DNA of 10,110 nucleotides from Larix sibirica (taxonomy: Eukaryota > Streptophyta > Pinopsida > Pinales > Pinaceae): positions 75,369 through 85,478 of the forward strand of contig NWUY0300008206.1 in NCBI GenBank assembly GCA_004151065.3. The letters run 5' to 3'. Below are positions 1 through 7,911 of this stretch, piece after piece. The first letter of the stretch is position 1, and each line of letters starts with the position of its first letter. The notes under the pieces are model-generated. The model was not told where the DNA came from and searched no databases. It was given only the letters and a program-made list of their open reading frames with translations. The position numbers were made by a program, and so were the translations under genes.

Positions 1-271
1 ATATTGAATTAAAGTACAAACTCTAACAATAACAACACGGGCTAGAGCTAACTCTCTACTTTAGCTTGTGCCTCCATTGCCTAGCTTTAGCAATCCTCTC
101 TTAGGGACACCCCCCTTGTGCCAAATGAGAGCCAACCTAAAGCAAGAAGAGGGTAGTGTGGTGACATTGGTTCCCCTCATGAGTTGCCCATTTTCTTGCA
201 CCAGTCTTACACTTTCTAGTGTAAGTGCAATATATATTGGTAACAGGAACACACCAAAAGCATGAACCTTC

Positions 272-444
272 TAAGGTATTTTTTTCATGATGCCAATATC
301 TCTTGTGTTCGACCCTAACTTCATTATTCGTTCTATTATATCATAGTTATTTTGAAGGCCTTAGGTATTTTTTTTGATGCCAATACCCCTTGTGTTTGAC
401 CCTAACTTCATTATTTGTTCTAGTATATCATAGTGTGTTGAAGG
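272..444. repeat. Tandem direct duplication, about 88-bp period
   Basis: Two adjacent diverged copies (about 272-358 and 361-444) share the order: TAGGTATT followed by a T-run, GATGCCAATA, CTTGTGTT, GACCCTAACTTCATTATT, TATATCATAG and TTGAAGG. They differ by scattered substitutions and a few small indels. This is seen directly. No coding frame is kept open across both copies, so it looks like a local duplication in non-coding or decayed DNA. Confidence 0.85.
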
Positions 445-905
445 AAACTCTTGTGCCTAGTTAGTAATTTACATCGCTTTGTCAAATCTCTCAATTTAAC
501 ATCTTGCTTTGTTGAAGGAAAGGTGTATCTCCTTCTTGTTGGTGCTCTTCTCTGTTTGGTTTGCAACTCCACGACATAGGTAGACTGAACGACCTTTTGT
601 GCTTGCTCCAACAATTTTCATGTAAAGACAAACATCTGTTCATCGTTGGAATGGGAGTGAACCTCCTTAGAAGATTCTATCAATGGTCCTTTTTTTCTAT
701 TTTTTTCCAAACCATTTTGCTGTAGGTGTGCTTTATTATGGGCATTTTCCTCATCTTCTTGTTGTCACAATGATTCACCTCGTTTTGCTATGAAAATAAG
801 GTTGCAAATTTGATAGAACCCCTTTAAAATGTGTAGTGTGGATTTGAGCTCATCTTGTCCACATACCATGCAAAGTTGAAGTATGTGGATGTTATAGATG
901 TAGTT
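445..905. other. AT-rich stretch, no gene seen
   Basis: Both strands carry only short, stop-interrupted frames. The plus strand has far more T than A, like the rest of 1-3430, which would fit a decayed minus-strand coding sequence, but no frame here is convincing. Confidence 0.5.
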
Positions 906-1205
906 CTAGGCATTGTGTCCCCATATTTTGTAGAGGTAGCATCTCATTGCTTGGACATTGTTATTGTTAATGTTTGTTGCTAGGACATGGAAAACAACAT
1001 TATTTTGAGAACTTCCAAGGTCTCTAGTTTCAAGTGTTGGCTGAACCACTATTGCTTGAATTGTTGGAATGTTTTGTATGATAGATTGTGCTATTAGCAC
1101 AATGTGTGCTGCCTACAGTGTTGCTGGTGCCACTTGAGTTGTTGTTGAACTTGTTGGATCCAATAGATTCTCTTGTTTTCCATTTTTTTTCTTCCTTGGG
1201 TCCAT
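906..1205 (-). pseudogene. Broken coding-like frame, unassigned (transposon-like)
   Basis: On the minus strand one frame runs from an ATG at 1203-1205 (beginning MDPRKKKNGK) to a stop at 906-908. A single TAG at 1113-1115 interrupts it after about 30 codons. The protein has a basic N-terminus, then a Thr/Ser-rich linker (DPTSSTTTQVAPATL), then an Ile/Val/Gln-rich part and an Asn-rich patch (NINNNN). A basic start followed by low-complexity linkers is common in gag-like proteins of plant retrotransposons, but no zinc knuckle, protease or polymerase motif is visible. An in-frame TGA at 1224-1226 lies just upstream of the ATG. The plus-strand frame at 1088-1501 overlaps its 5' end but is rich in Leu/Ser/Cys and looks like an antisense artefact. 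Function is unknown. The same decayed element may include 1713-2305. Confidence 0.3.
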
Positions 1206-1712
1206 ATTTGGGTTACTTGGACATCAGACATGACTATGATCATTTGTATTATGGATCTTGTGAAATCTCTCTTTGTTCTTCTTCACTTGTTTGTCCAACG
1301 TTTCTTTTAAGCATTTCATACATATGCTTGATGGTCTATTGTTCACTTATATTATCTACATTAATATTGGTCACATGGTCTTGGGATCCCTCTTTGTTAG
1401 TTGAGGGTTCTCTCACTAGTTGCAAGTTAAGATTGATAACCATATCTTGTGGGTGGATAGGATCAGTTGACTATGTTCTCTTTATAGAAGGTGGAGACTA
1501 AGAAGCATTTCATTTTAGATGTCCCATTTCCTACGAGATTGGAGTGAGATTCCACTCAGATATTCGAGCCGGTCCCTTGAGGCTTTTGTTGTTACCCCTA
1601 TCACAAGGTTTTAGCTCTTTATCTTTGAGAGATGTTCCTTGTGTGATTTTCAGCCAATGCAAGTGTGAAGCAGCCAATGGATATTCCATTCGTAGGTATG
1701 GATGATACTAGA
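1206..1712. other. No supportable gene; decayed sequence
   Basis: Minus-strand frames here are broken every few tens of codons. A 137-codon plus-strand frame covers 1088-1501, but its composition (Leu, Ser, Cys, Tyr) is what T-rich DNA gives by chance. Nothing else is recognisable. Confidence 0.45.
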
Positions 1713-2305
1713 TTAGTAAGGAAGTGTATCCTTTCTCGAGTGTCCTTCAGACCGTTTAGATATTCCACGAGGCAACCTAGGTATGCTAGCTTTGGCACTT
1801 GATTTAGGGAGAGGGTTACACCCTCCTTCCAAACTCAAATGTTGCAGATAAATGCTCATCACTAGATTTCCCCTTTCATGAGGGATAGCCTTGGATTTAA
1901 GGAGACTTTCAACAAGGTGTACTTGGCTTCCCTGAAGATAGTCCAACTTAGCCCTCTTAGCCAAAGCCATTCTTTGAAAGGCATTAGGCTCAACATTGGT
2001 GCTTTCATGGTGGCTGATGAGGCTTCACGCTCATATGATTCTGATGCATATTAGGATTTATTTCTTTTCTTGGTCTCTACTTGTTATTCGATCACCTTCT
2101 CTACTATAGGAGCTCTTGTTCTTCCTCTTCTCTTTCACAAGGGTTTCTACTTCATTGTCTAGGGTCCACCCTGTTGTAATTTTTTTATTTGTCCTTTGAC
2201 TAGTCTAGGTTCTTGTTATCTTTCCATTTCAAGATATTTCTTAAACACTTCTGCATTCCCATTGTTGCTTGATGTACCTGGGTCCCATTGACCTAATTTG
2301 GTCAT
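1713..2305 (-). pseudogene. Degenerate minus-strand coding-like region, unassigned
   Basis: Reading the minus strand from 2305, coding-like segments follow one another with frame changes and stops between them. First comes a 29-codon segment from an ATG at 2303-2305 (ending in FKKYLEMER), then a TAA at 2216-2218 and more sequence in the same frame. A charged Lys/Glu/Arg/Ser-rich segment follows in another frame. Last is an 85-codon frame from an ATG at 1968-1970 (beginning MALAKRAKLDYLQGSQ) to a stop at 1713-1715. That last frame is open for at least 17 further codons upstream, so its ATG need not be the original start. The pieces look like one hydrophilic, charged protein broken by mutation. 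I do not recognise the family. A retroelement gag or transposase accessory protein is a guess from composition only. Confidence 0.3.
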
Positions 2306-3010
2306 TTGCAAACGTTATTTTTTTTTCCTTGGTAGTATCCTGAGCCATTGAAACTGCTGTATTGTGTTCTTCATGTCACCTTTTGGACATTTTCATTGTC
2401 CCATTTGTATTGTTCATGTTTCTATCTTGGGAATGGATGTGACAATTGTTGTAGGTGGTGTTCTATTTGATTAAACTTTTGTTCAGTCATTGACAATTTT
2501 CTCACACTTTAGCCTACATTTTTTGGTTGCGTGCCATCAAATTGGCTTTGCACCTCATTTTCTCAACAATTTCAAGGGATTTCCAATTTGTGTCGAGTTT
2601 GTTGGGCCTTGACTTGTGCTCAAGAATTAAGTCTCAAAATGAACCTTTTTTCCATGAAAAGTCTCAAAATGAACCTGTCTATCTTCTTGACCTATTTCAT
2701 TTGATACTCAAGATTCTTAAACAAGTGTTTCATCTTTGCGTCATACTTTTGGATGGACTTATTTTGCCCCTACACATTTTTTAGGTAATGGAATGCAGAG
2801 GGTGTTGTTTGGATATGGATAGATGCTGAAGTGCATGAACACGTTGCTCCATTTTGGAATATTCCATGTTTGGATTTAGGTAGGTACTATGTCAACACTT
2901 CAATATTTGAGAAATGATTTGGACTCAGCCATATCATAGTGGGGGCAACGTCTTGTCTTGCTTCCAAAACATGTTTAAACTTCAAAGTGAACATATGATA
3001 TTACTTGCTT
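2306..3010. other. Decayed AT-rich DNA, no intact gene
   Basis: No frame on either strand looks like a conserved protein. The 85-codon plus-strand frame at 2527-2784 is Leu/Ile/Phe-rich and is best explained as chance in T-rich DNA. The only clear structure is the short direct repeat at 2629-2676. Confidence 0.45.
2629..2676. repeat. 18-bp perfect direct repeat, 30-bp period
   Basis: AAGTCTCAAAATGAACCT occurs at 2629-2646 and again, unchanged, at 2659-2676. The copies are 12 bp apart. Identity of the repeat suggests a slippage duplication more recent than the decay of the surrounding sequence. Confidence 0.9.
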
Positions 3011-3420
3011 GGTCATTCACATAGATGGAGTGATCGTAGTTAGAACACACCACTGTAGGGTTGGAACAATGAACATCATCAGTGATCATGTGCAGGTTTA
3101 TGAACAGTGTGGACTGCATTATGGGTCTTGGCTCTCGCTAATCTTTGTGTAGTTGTTGCTCAACACCTAGGTGATATCTCTCTTGTTTCTATTGGATACA
3201 TTTGTTTGTTGGTTCTTCTCATCAAACTGGTCATTGACATAGATGGAGTATTCCTTGTTAGTGCAATGAATTGTAGGGCTGAACCAGTAAACATTGTCAA
3301 TGATTGAGTGTGGATTTCTCAGTGGAATGTGTTCTGGGTCTTGGGCCTTGGCTCTCACCCCTCTTTAGGTAGTTGATACTGAGCCACTAGGTGATGCCCC
3401 TCTTCTTCGTGGCAATGATA
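3011..3420. repeat. Tandem direct duplication, about 219-bp period
   Basis: Copy 1 spans about 3011-3200 and copy 2 about 3229-3420. Shared blocks in order are GGTCATT.ACATAGATGGAGT, TGTAGGG.TG, a GGGTCTTGG block, TTGGCTCTCNC, AGTTG and CACTAGGTGAT or CACCTAGGTGAT. On the minus strand the first 75 bp of each copy (3012-3086 and 3230-3304) translate without gaps into 25-residue segments that are 13/25 identical and share the ending SIYVND. Most of the remaining differences are conservative, so this was probably coding sequence when it was duplicated. Confidence 0.85.
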
Positions 3421-3474
3421 GCATTCACTTTTGGTCGGCTTTTGTGCCGAGCCGGGGGACAAATGAAGCTACGA

Positions 3475-4124
3475 GATGATTACATGTTTTTCACTCATAC
3501 AAGGGTTTGCTGAGTAAGCAGGTACACAGGCATTATAAAGAAAAAAGTGTCACCAGGAGGGTACACTCCTGGAAACCTTTATGCTCGCAGATGTTTTTGC
3601 TCAGTCTTTGATGACATATTCTGGTCGAGGTGTCAATGTTTGTCCGTGACAGGTTTCTTTCTGCTATTCCCTACTCTTCGTGCCCTAATGCAAGGATTTT
3701 CACTGGTTCACAATGTTCACTCTACAAAAACTTCAGCTGCTGCATAATGACTAGAGAGAATGGGGAGTTTGCTTGGCAATGCCAGGAGACGGATGCAGTG
3801 GTGAGCCGATGATACATTTTTACCTGTACATTGTACAAGTGTTTGCTGAGTAATCTGGTAGAAAGGCACTAAAAAGCAAGAAGTGTCACCGGATGGGTAC
3901 ACTTCCAGAAACCCTTATGCTCACAGACATATTTGCTCAGAATTTTTGCCGACAGATTCTGCTCCAGGATTCATTATCTGTCCTTGACAGGTTTCTGTCT
4001 GCTAATCCCTACTCGTGATGCCTTAATGCAAAGGGTTTTCGCTGGTTCACAATATTCACTCTGTAAAAACTTTAGCTGCTGCATAATCAGTAGAGAGAGG
4101 AGAGCTTGCTTGGAAATGCCTCCA
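3475..4124. repeat. Tandem direct duplication, about 335-bp unit
   Basis: Copy 1 (about 3475-3789) and copy 2 (about 3808-4124) align almost end to end. Landmarks are GTTTGCTGAGTAA (3505 and 3841), AGTGTCACC, GGGTACACT, GTCCNTGACAGGTTTC, CACTGGTTCACAAT or CGCTGGTTCACAAT, AGCTGCTGCATAAT and GCTTGG.AATGCC (3771 and 4108). Substitutions are spread throughout and indels are few, and the offset stays at 336-337 bp. Neither copy keeps a long frame on either strand, so it looks like a non-coding repeat unit. It is not an LTR pair, because nothing lies between the copies. Confidence 0.9.
3553..3572. other. Perfect 7-bp stem-loop in repeat copy 1
   Basis: CCAGGAG (3553-3559) and CTCCTGG (3566-3572) are exact reverse complements around the 6-base loop GGTACA. 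The equivalent stretch of copy 2 (near 3890-3910) keeps the loop but has lost several pairs. It may be chance or a relic of a structured transcript. Confidence 0.5.
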
Positions 4125-4832
4125 AAATGTTCAGCACATTTGGGCTCAACAGGGTTTTAGGTGTAGATTAGATTAAGCTTAAGCAAAAAGTTAAAACAGA
4201 GATGTTCAGCAGGGAAATCTCTCAGAACTAAGCTAAAGCATGCACAGACTCTCAAGATAAACACAGATACATGCAGAAACAGATTAAAAAGCATAAACTC
4301 TCTTTTAAAATTCAGCAATACAATGCAAGATAATGGACATGCAAAACGATAGCAGTTGTGTTTAAATAGGCTCAATGATGAGGTAGTCTAACAACAAGTA
4401 TGTCTAAAGATTCCAACTTTTTCTCATAATTCCAACTAATTCAAGTTTTACTAAATAAAGCATTAAATAAAGTGCTCAATCACTAATTTGACATGGTCGA
4501 GATACAAAAGAGAATACTTTTTCTACCACAGTCGACCATTCACATTATTGAAAATGTCGGAAGCTATATGAAAAACATATGCCAATTTTGAGTAGCAAAG
4601 AATTTAGTTCACTAGCACCTTAGTCATCTTTTAACCTCAGTAAAATCATATATCTAATATAGAAATTAAAAGGTAAGTAATATATCTAATAAGTCAAAAC
4701 AATGGTTTATGGCTGAACTTGTGTACTGCCCTGTTAGAAGTTTCCCACCTTACAAATTCACTAGGGTACAGTTAAGTCAAATACATTCTCTCACCTCCGT
4801 GTTAAATTGCTTAGCGAGTGTTGATTTTTTGA
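4125..4832. other. AT-rich DNA, probably intronic; no gene seen
   Basis: No coding frame, RNA gene or clear repeat is recognisable. If the GLTP gene downstream is intact, this sequence lies in the long intron before its exon at 5988. Confidence 0.45.
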
Positions 4833-5054
4833 ATGTACTTTGCAAAGGTTGTTTGTCAGCTTCTTTCTTGTGAAGCTGGCCTTTATCTTATGGATTCTTC
4901 CATTCCTGCACCTGCCTCTTGCATTAATGTAGTGGTGCCTGAGATTGCCAATGTTGCATCAACCAATCGAGTCCTTGCCATGAAGAAGCTGATGCATGAG
5001 ATGATCCTGTCCACTTTTTTTCATGTGACACCTAGGAACTATTGCTTTTGGTAA
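4833..5054 (+). other. Weak coding-like block, possible exon or gene fragment
   Basis: An open frame of 73 codons stands out because it is visibly richer in G and C than its surroundings and has a balanced composition (CEAGLYLMDSSIPAPASC, then VVVPEIANVASTNRVLAMKK). A TGA directly precedes its ATG. Splice-like signals sit at its edges: TTTGTCAG ending at 4859, and TTTTG followed by GTAAAG at about 5052. The sequence does not match the missing N-terminal half of GLTP or any family I recognise. It could be an exon of another gene, a captured gene fragment or chance. Confidence 0.2.
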
Positions 5055-5720
5055 AGAATATTTGTGCATTTGTTTTGATGCCTGAAGGAGCTTTGGTGGC
5101 TGACTATGAAATTTGAATAGAGTTTATATGAAAACATATTGGACCATTTTTATACCTGACATAACATTCAACGAGAGTGAATCTGGGCTTCTGATGAATG
5201 CATCCAAGCATGAACTTTTGAGGTTTTCCTTCTCATGAAAGTTTGTTACTATAGTCTATAACCCAGTATGAACTTTGAAATACTGAGTCAAACATGTCAA
5301 GCATATGCATGCATGCAAGTCATAAATAGACATATTTGCAATCTAACTTAATGTTGAGTTTTTTTTGTTCATTTTGCTTTTTAAGAAAATTGAAATTCAT
5401 GAGCCTTGGAATGTGTGTTCTATCTTGGAAAAATGTATTTTTCTCTTCTCCTATGAGAATATCATATCCTTCTGTGATTAAGGAAATATAGGGGTGTACT
5501 GATGTTTTCTTAGTTATGTATAATTCCAATTTGAGACACCCTCTTGTAGTCTTTTTGAAAGAATAGCTGTGCAGCTTTGAGCTAATTAATATGTACATCC
5601 ATCAGCAGACAAGTCCGCAATTTTATTGGAGTAAAGCTGCAGGTCTTCTAATTTAATGATTTGAAGTTACTGATTGAAGAATAAGTATAACTTGTTGATT
5701 TAGAAAACATATGTCTTTGA
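5055..5720. other. AT-rich DNA, probably intron of the GLTP gene
   Basis: No plausible coding frame is present. The 92-codon minus-strand frame at 5320-5598 is a Lys/Ile/Tyr-rich product of AT-rich DNA. No GLTP exon, such as one carrying the GLLWLTR segment that should precede the exon at 5988, is visible. Confidence 0.45.
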
Positions 5721-5732
5721 AATTACGATTCT
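5721..5732. repeat. Target-site duplication, left copy
   Basis: AATTACGATTCT flanks the T-run end of the SINE. It matches AATTATGATTCT at 5941-5952 at 11 of 12 positions. The single difference is a C/T transition, expected of an old insertion. Confidence 0.8.
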
Positions 5733-5870
5733 CTTTTTTTTCCAAGGAAAACCTCATGTTGGAACCCAAGGTATGCTTCTCCACATTCGTGGATGGCATC
5801 CCTAGTAACCTGGTTGGCGTAGACTAGTGCACCTCACCTAGGGGGATTCTAAATGGGCAATGTGTGGCAT

Positions 5871-5883
5871 GGATGATGGAACT
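5871..5883 (-). promoter_or_regulatory. Possible degenerate pol III B-box of the SINE
   Basis: AGTTCCATCATCC on the minus strand resembles the B-box consensus GGTTCGANTCC only loosely. It is noted because its distance from the A-box is close to that in tRNA genes. The element is probably no longer transcribed from it. Confidence 0.35.
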
Positions 5884-5913
5884 TGCCAAGTACCCGGTAA
5901 CATTGGTGACAAC

Positions 5914-5924
5914 CGGTTGAGCTA
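5914..5924 (-). promoter_or_regulatory. Pol III A-box of the SINE
   Basis: TAGCTCAACCG fits the tRNA A-box consensus TRGYNNANNNG at every defined position. It lies 17 bases from the 5' end of the element, in the usual place for a tRNA-derived SINE head. Confidence 0.75.
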
Positions 5925-5940
5925 ACCCCTTTGGCTACTG

Positions 5941-5952
5941 AATTATGATTCT
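5941..5952. repeat. Target-site duplication, right copy
   Basis: AATTATGATTCT directly adjoins the 5' end of the SINE and pairs with the left copy at 5721-5732. It ends 35 bp before the splice acceptor at 5986-5987. Confidence 0.8.
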
Positions 5953-5987
5953 ATATTCACGCTTGTTTTAAATTGTTTTGTATATAG

Positions 5988-6123
5988 GGCTATGGACTTT
6001 ATGGTCGAATTGTTTCGCAACTTACTTCAGCATCCAGATTGGACAATGACACAAGCATGTACAGATTCTTATACCAAGACTCTGAAGAAATGGCATGGGT
6101 GGATTGCAAGCACAAGTTTCAAT
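5988..6123 (+). CDS. GLTP1: Glycolipid transfer protein (GLTP1-like), antepenultimate exon, gene 5'-partial
   Basis: The gene encodes a cytosolic glycolipid transfer protein that carries sphingolipids such as glucosylceramide between membranes (family knowledge). This exon follows the acceptor TTTTGTATATAG. Its first base completes an Arg codon split in phase 2, then 45 codons begin AMDFMVELFRNL, continue through HPDWTMTQACTDSY and LKKWHGW, and end SFN. From memory, plant GLTP1 reads almost the same here (RAMDF.VELFRNL, LKKWHGW). The His in KKWHGW corresponds to human GLTP His140, which contacts the lipid amide. The other headgroup residues (human Asp48, Asn52, Lys55, Trp96) would lie in exons not found here. 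Plant GLTPs have about 200 residues; the three visible exons supply 100 complete codons. The donor is GTGAGC at 6124. Reading frame and splice sites are clean, so this half looks functional. Confidence 0.93.
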
Positions 6124-6365
6124 GTGAGCATTGTTTTTCCTAGTTTATCAAGACTGACCTCACTTGTGCAGATATTATCTATACATATACCATGAAGTAA
6201 CCTAGATAGCTCTGGTTCTGTTGTGAATTTTTTTTTTTGTGAAGGGAATTACATAGTGATTGATCGAGCAAGTCACTTGGAACACAGAGACAACATAAGT
6301 TCTTGTATGCCTAGTTCAGTTGCATGACAATAATTCTTGTTTGACTACGACTCTCCCTCTTGCAG
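6124..6365 (+). other. GLTP intron, 242 bp, phase 0
   Basis: The intron begins GTGAGC and ends CTCTTGCAG, both good plant splice signals. It joins codon AAT to GTG and restores the family's conserved reading (SFN then VAMKLAP). It contains a run of nine T near 6228 and no coding frame. Confidence 0.9.
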
Positions 6366-6497
6366 GTGGCCATGAAACTGGCTCCTGAAAGGAAGAAATT
6401 TATGGAAGTAATAGGAGGTACTGGTGACATCACATCAGATATGGAAAAATTTTGTGAATTGTTTCCATTACTTCTTGAAGAAAACCATAAGTTCCTG
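6366..6497 (+). CDS. GLTP1: GLTP1-like, penultimate exon
   Basis: These 44 codons start VAMKLAPERKKFMEVIGG and continue through GDITSDMEKFCELFP to ENHKFL. In the GLTP fold this is the region of the last helices. Arabidopsis GLTP1, by recall, has a similar LAPDRKKFMDVI.G stretch followed by a DME.FC motif and DNHKFL. Boundaries are set by the acceptor TTGCAG (6365) and donor GTAAGC (6498). Both flanking introns are phase 0. There are no stops or frameshifts, and all differences recalled are conservative, which argues for a gene under selection and not a relic. Confidence 0.93.
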
Positions 6498-6740
6498 GTA
6501 AGCTATTTCACAGTCTCCAACATGTCATGTCATGTTTAATGCAAAACTGTCTTCCTATATCCTCAAGTTTCTTGCAATCTGATTGGGAATCTAGGCAGAA
6601 AGTTGACATGTCTATGAGTATTCTTTTTGTTTTTCTTTACCACATTGGATGGCAATGTAACAGGCTTCCATGTTGCATGGAAATCATAATGTGTGATTTA
6701 TATGCCCTTCAATTTTAATTTTTAATTTCCGTTTTTTCAG
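6498..6740 (+). other. GLTP intron, 243 bp, phase 0
   Basis: The intron starts GTAAGC and ends in a pyrimidine-rich CCGTTTTTTCAG. Its size almost equals the preceding intron (242 bp). The 63-codon frame inside it (6527-6718) is a chance frame. Confidence 0.9.
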
Positions 6741-6776
6741 CAAAGTGTTGGATTGGATAATTTAAAAGCCTCTTGA
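6741..6776 (+). CDS. GLTP1: GLTP1-like, terminal exon with stop
   Basis: Eleven codons, QSVGLDNLKAS, end at a TGA (6774-6776). The recalled C-terminus of Arabidopsis GLTP1 (ASVGMDDMKAS) has the same length and pattern, so this is the natural end of the protein. This tiny exon is easily missed by automatic annotation. Without it the frame would read through the donor at 6498 into the intron. Confidence 0.92.
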   Translation, partial: QSVGLDNLKAS

Positions 6777-7911
6777 GGAGTTATTCTCTGCTGTTGGTTT
6801 TCTTCAACCCAACTTGCCATTTCAAGCTGGAATTACATCTCTTATGGGGCTAGTGAAGAGAACTTGAATAAGCAACGCCCACAAATAAGTGTCTGCAAGT
6901 TGGAACAACCAGCAGTGTCTGTTGTCATTCATACTTTAGTCCTATTGGGTAGGAGGATTTGAGGAAGGTAGAGATATATAACAAAGAAGCTTTTTTACTT
7001 GTCAAGAGCTATCGATTTGCCTCTCTTATCTGGGATGGTCGTACTTTCTAAATAACCATATAATATTATTAGTCTGATATTGTGTGAATCTTGTAATCGA
7101 CCAGAACATTTATGTCGATGGTTAATTTTGGGATATGTTTTTATTTTAAGCATACATGTTGCTGATTTGATCGTTTAATACATGGTGTTTTCCGTCTCCC
7201 TCTAATGTCTGTTGTTTGTGCATCTCTGGAGTTTATGAAGGCTAGTAAGTTGTTATCTTAGAAACAATCAAATGGGTTTTCAACTTTGATGCTTCTACCT
7301 TTCCTTGTGATGTAAATTGTAATTAAATTAAGGACCACAGGTGTGATGTAAATTCAAAAATATATATACTATATAATTCTAGTAGTTCATCCTTAGTCAG
7401 GATTTGTAACTAGTCCAGAGTGAGAAATTTTTGTATCAGCTGTCAATAACAGGTTAATTGGACGCTCTTCTAGATTTATTGTCCTTATCAGATTTACTGC
7501 ATTTGATGAGATTTGTGGGGTGAGATTTTATCGTGGGTTTGGCATTCAATGAAAATTGTTGTTTAAAATTTGAAACACAAATCCTTTGTTTCATTCAGAG
7601 ATTTAAAAGTTTTTATTTAACACTTGTTTGATTTGTTAGGATGAAAACCTTTGTTTTCATACTGCAAGTGTTTTCCCCATTTGTTTCAGGTAATCTCGAT
7701 TTGGTAACATCTATGTTGATAGATTTTTCCTGTTAATTAGCAAAGGTCCTTGTAAATGCATTCTCGGAGAAGCAGACATCCTTTTAATGATCCTACCTCG
7801 TGCCTTTTTTCTCTCTGAATTTCCTTAAATATACTGCTTTTTTCAGACCCTGTTATAATTTTTTTTTACCATTTCTCAATGAACAACTTATTTATCCAAA
7901 GAAAAAAAATC
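6777..7911 (+). other. GLTP 3' UTR, then intergenic AT-rich DNA
   Basis: Sequence after the TGA should contain the 3' UTR. No AATAAA stands out. TTGTAA-type elements near 7092 could serve as a loose plant polyadenylation signal, but the 3' end cannot be fixed by eye. A 13-bp direct repeat (TGTGATGTAAATT at 7306-7318 and 7342-7354) is the only small structure noted. No gene is visible. Confidence 0.4.

Larger units (their letters stand above)
5733..5940 (-). mobile_element. tRNA-like SINE with poly(A) tail and flanking target-site duplication
   Basis: About 208 bp lie between two near-identical 12-bp direct repeats (5721-5732 and 5941-5952). On the minus strand the element starts with CAGTAGCC at 5940 and has a pol III A-box (TAGCTCAACCG, 5924 to 5914) beginning 17 bases in. 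A weaker B-box-like stretch (AGTTCCATCATCC, 5883 to 5871) follows about 41 bases after the A-box, close to tRNA spacing. The element ends in a run of eight A (T-run at 5734-5741 on the plus strand). Size, internal promoter, A-tail and target duplication together are the standard signature of a plant SINE mobilised by LINE machinery. The family cannot be named from sequence alone. It sits in the GLTP intron in antisense orientation. Confidence 0.8.

Noticed and set aside
1088-1501. Longest plus-strand frame (137 codons)
   Set aside because: It is Leu/Ser/Cys/Tyr-rich, as expected from T-rich DNA, has no motif, and lies partly antisense to a more coding-like minus-strand frame.
3435-3450. TCGGC/GCCGA stem-loop as a terminator
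   Set aside because: Only 5 bp, not followed by a T-run, and intrinsic terminators are not expected in plant nuclear DNA.
3475-4124. LTR pair of a small retrotransposon
   Set aside because: The copies are directly adjacent with only a few bases between them, so no internal region exists, and no TG...CA ends or target duplication were found.
5320-5598. 92-codon minus-strand frame
   Set aside because: It is rich in Lys, Ile, Tyr and Leu with no motif, typical of chance frames in AT-rich DNA.
6527-6718. 63-codon frame in the second GLTP intron
   Set aside because: It lies wholly between a good donor (6498) and acceptor (6740), and the family's C-terminus continues in the exon at 6741.
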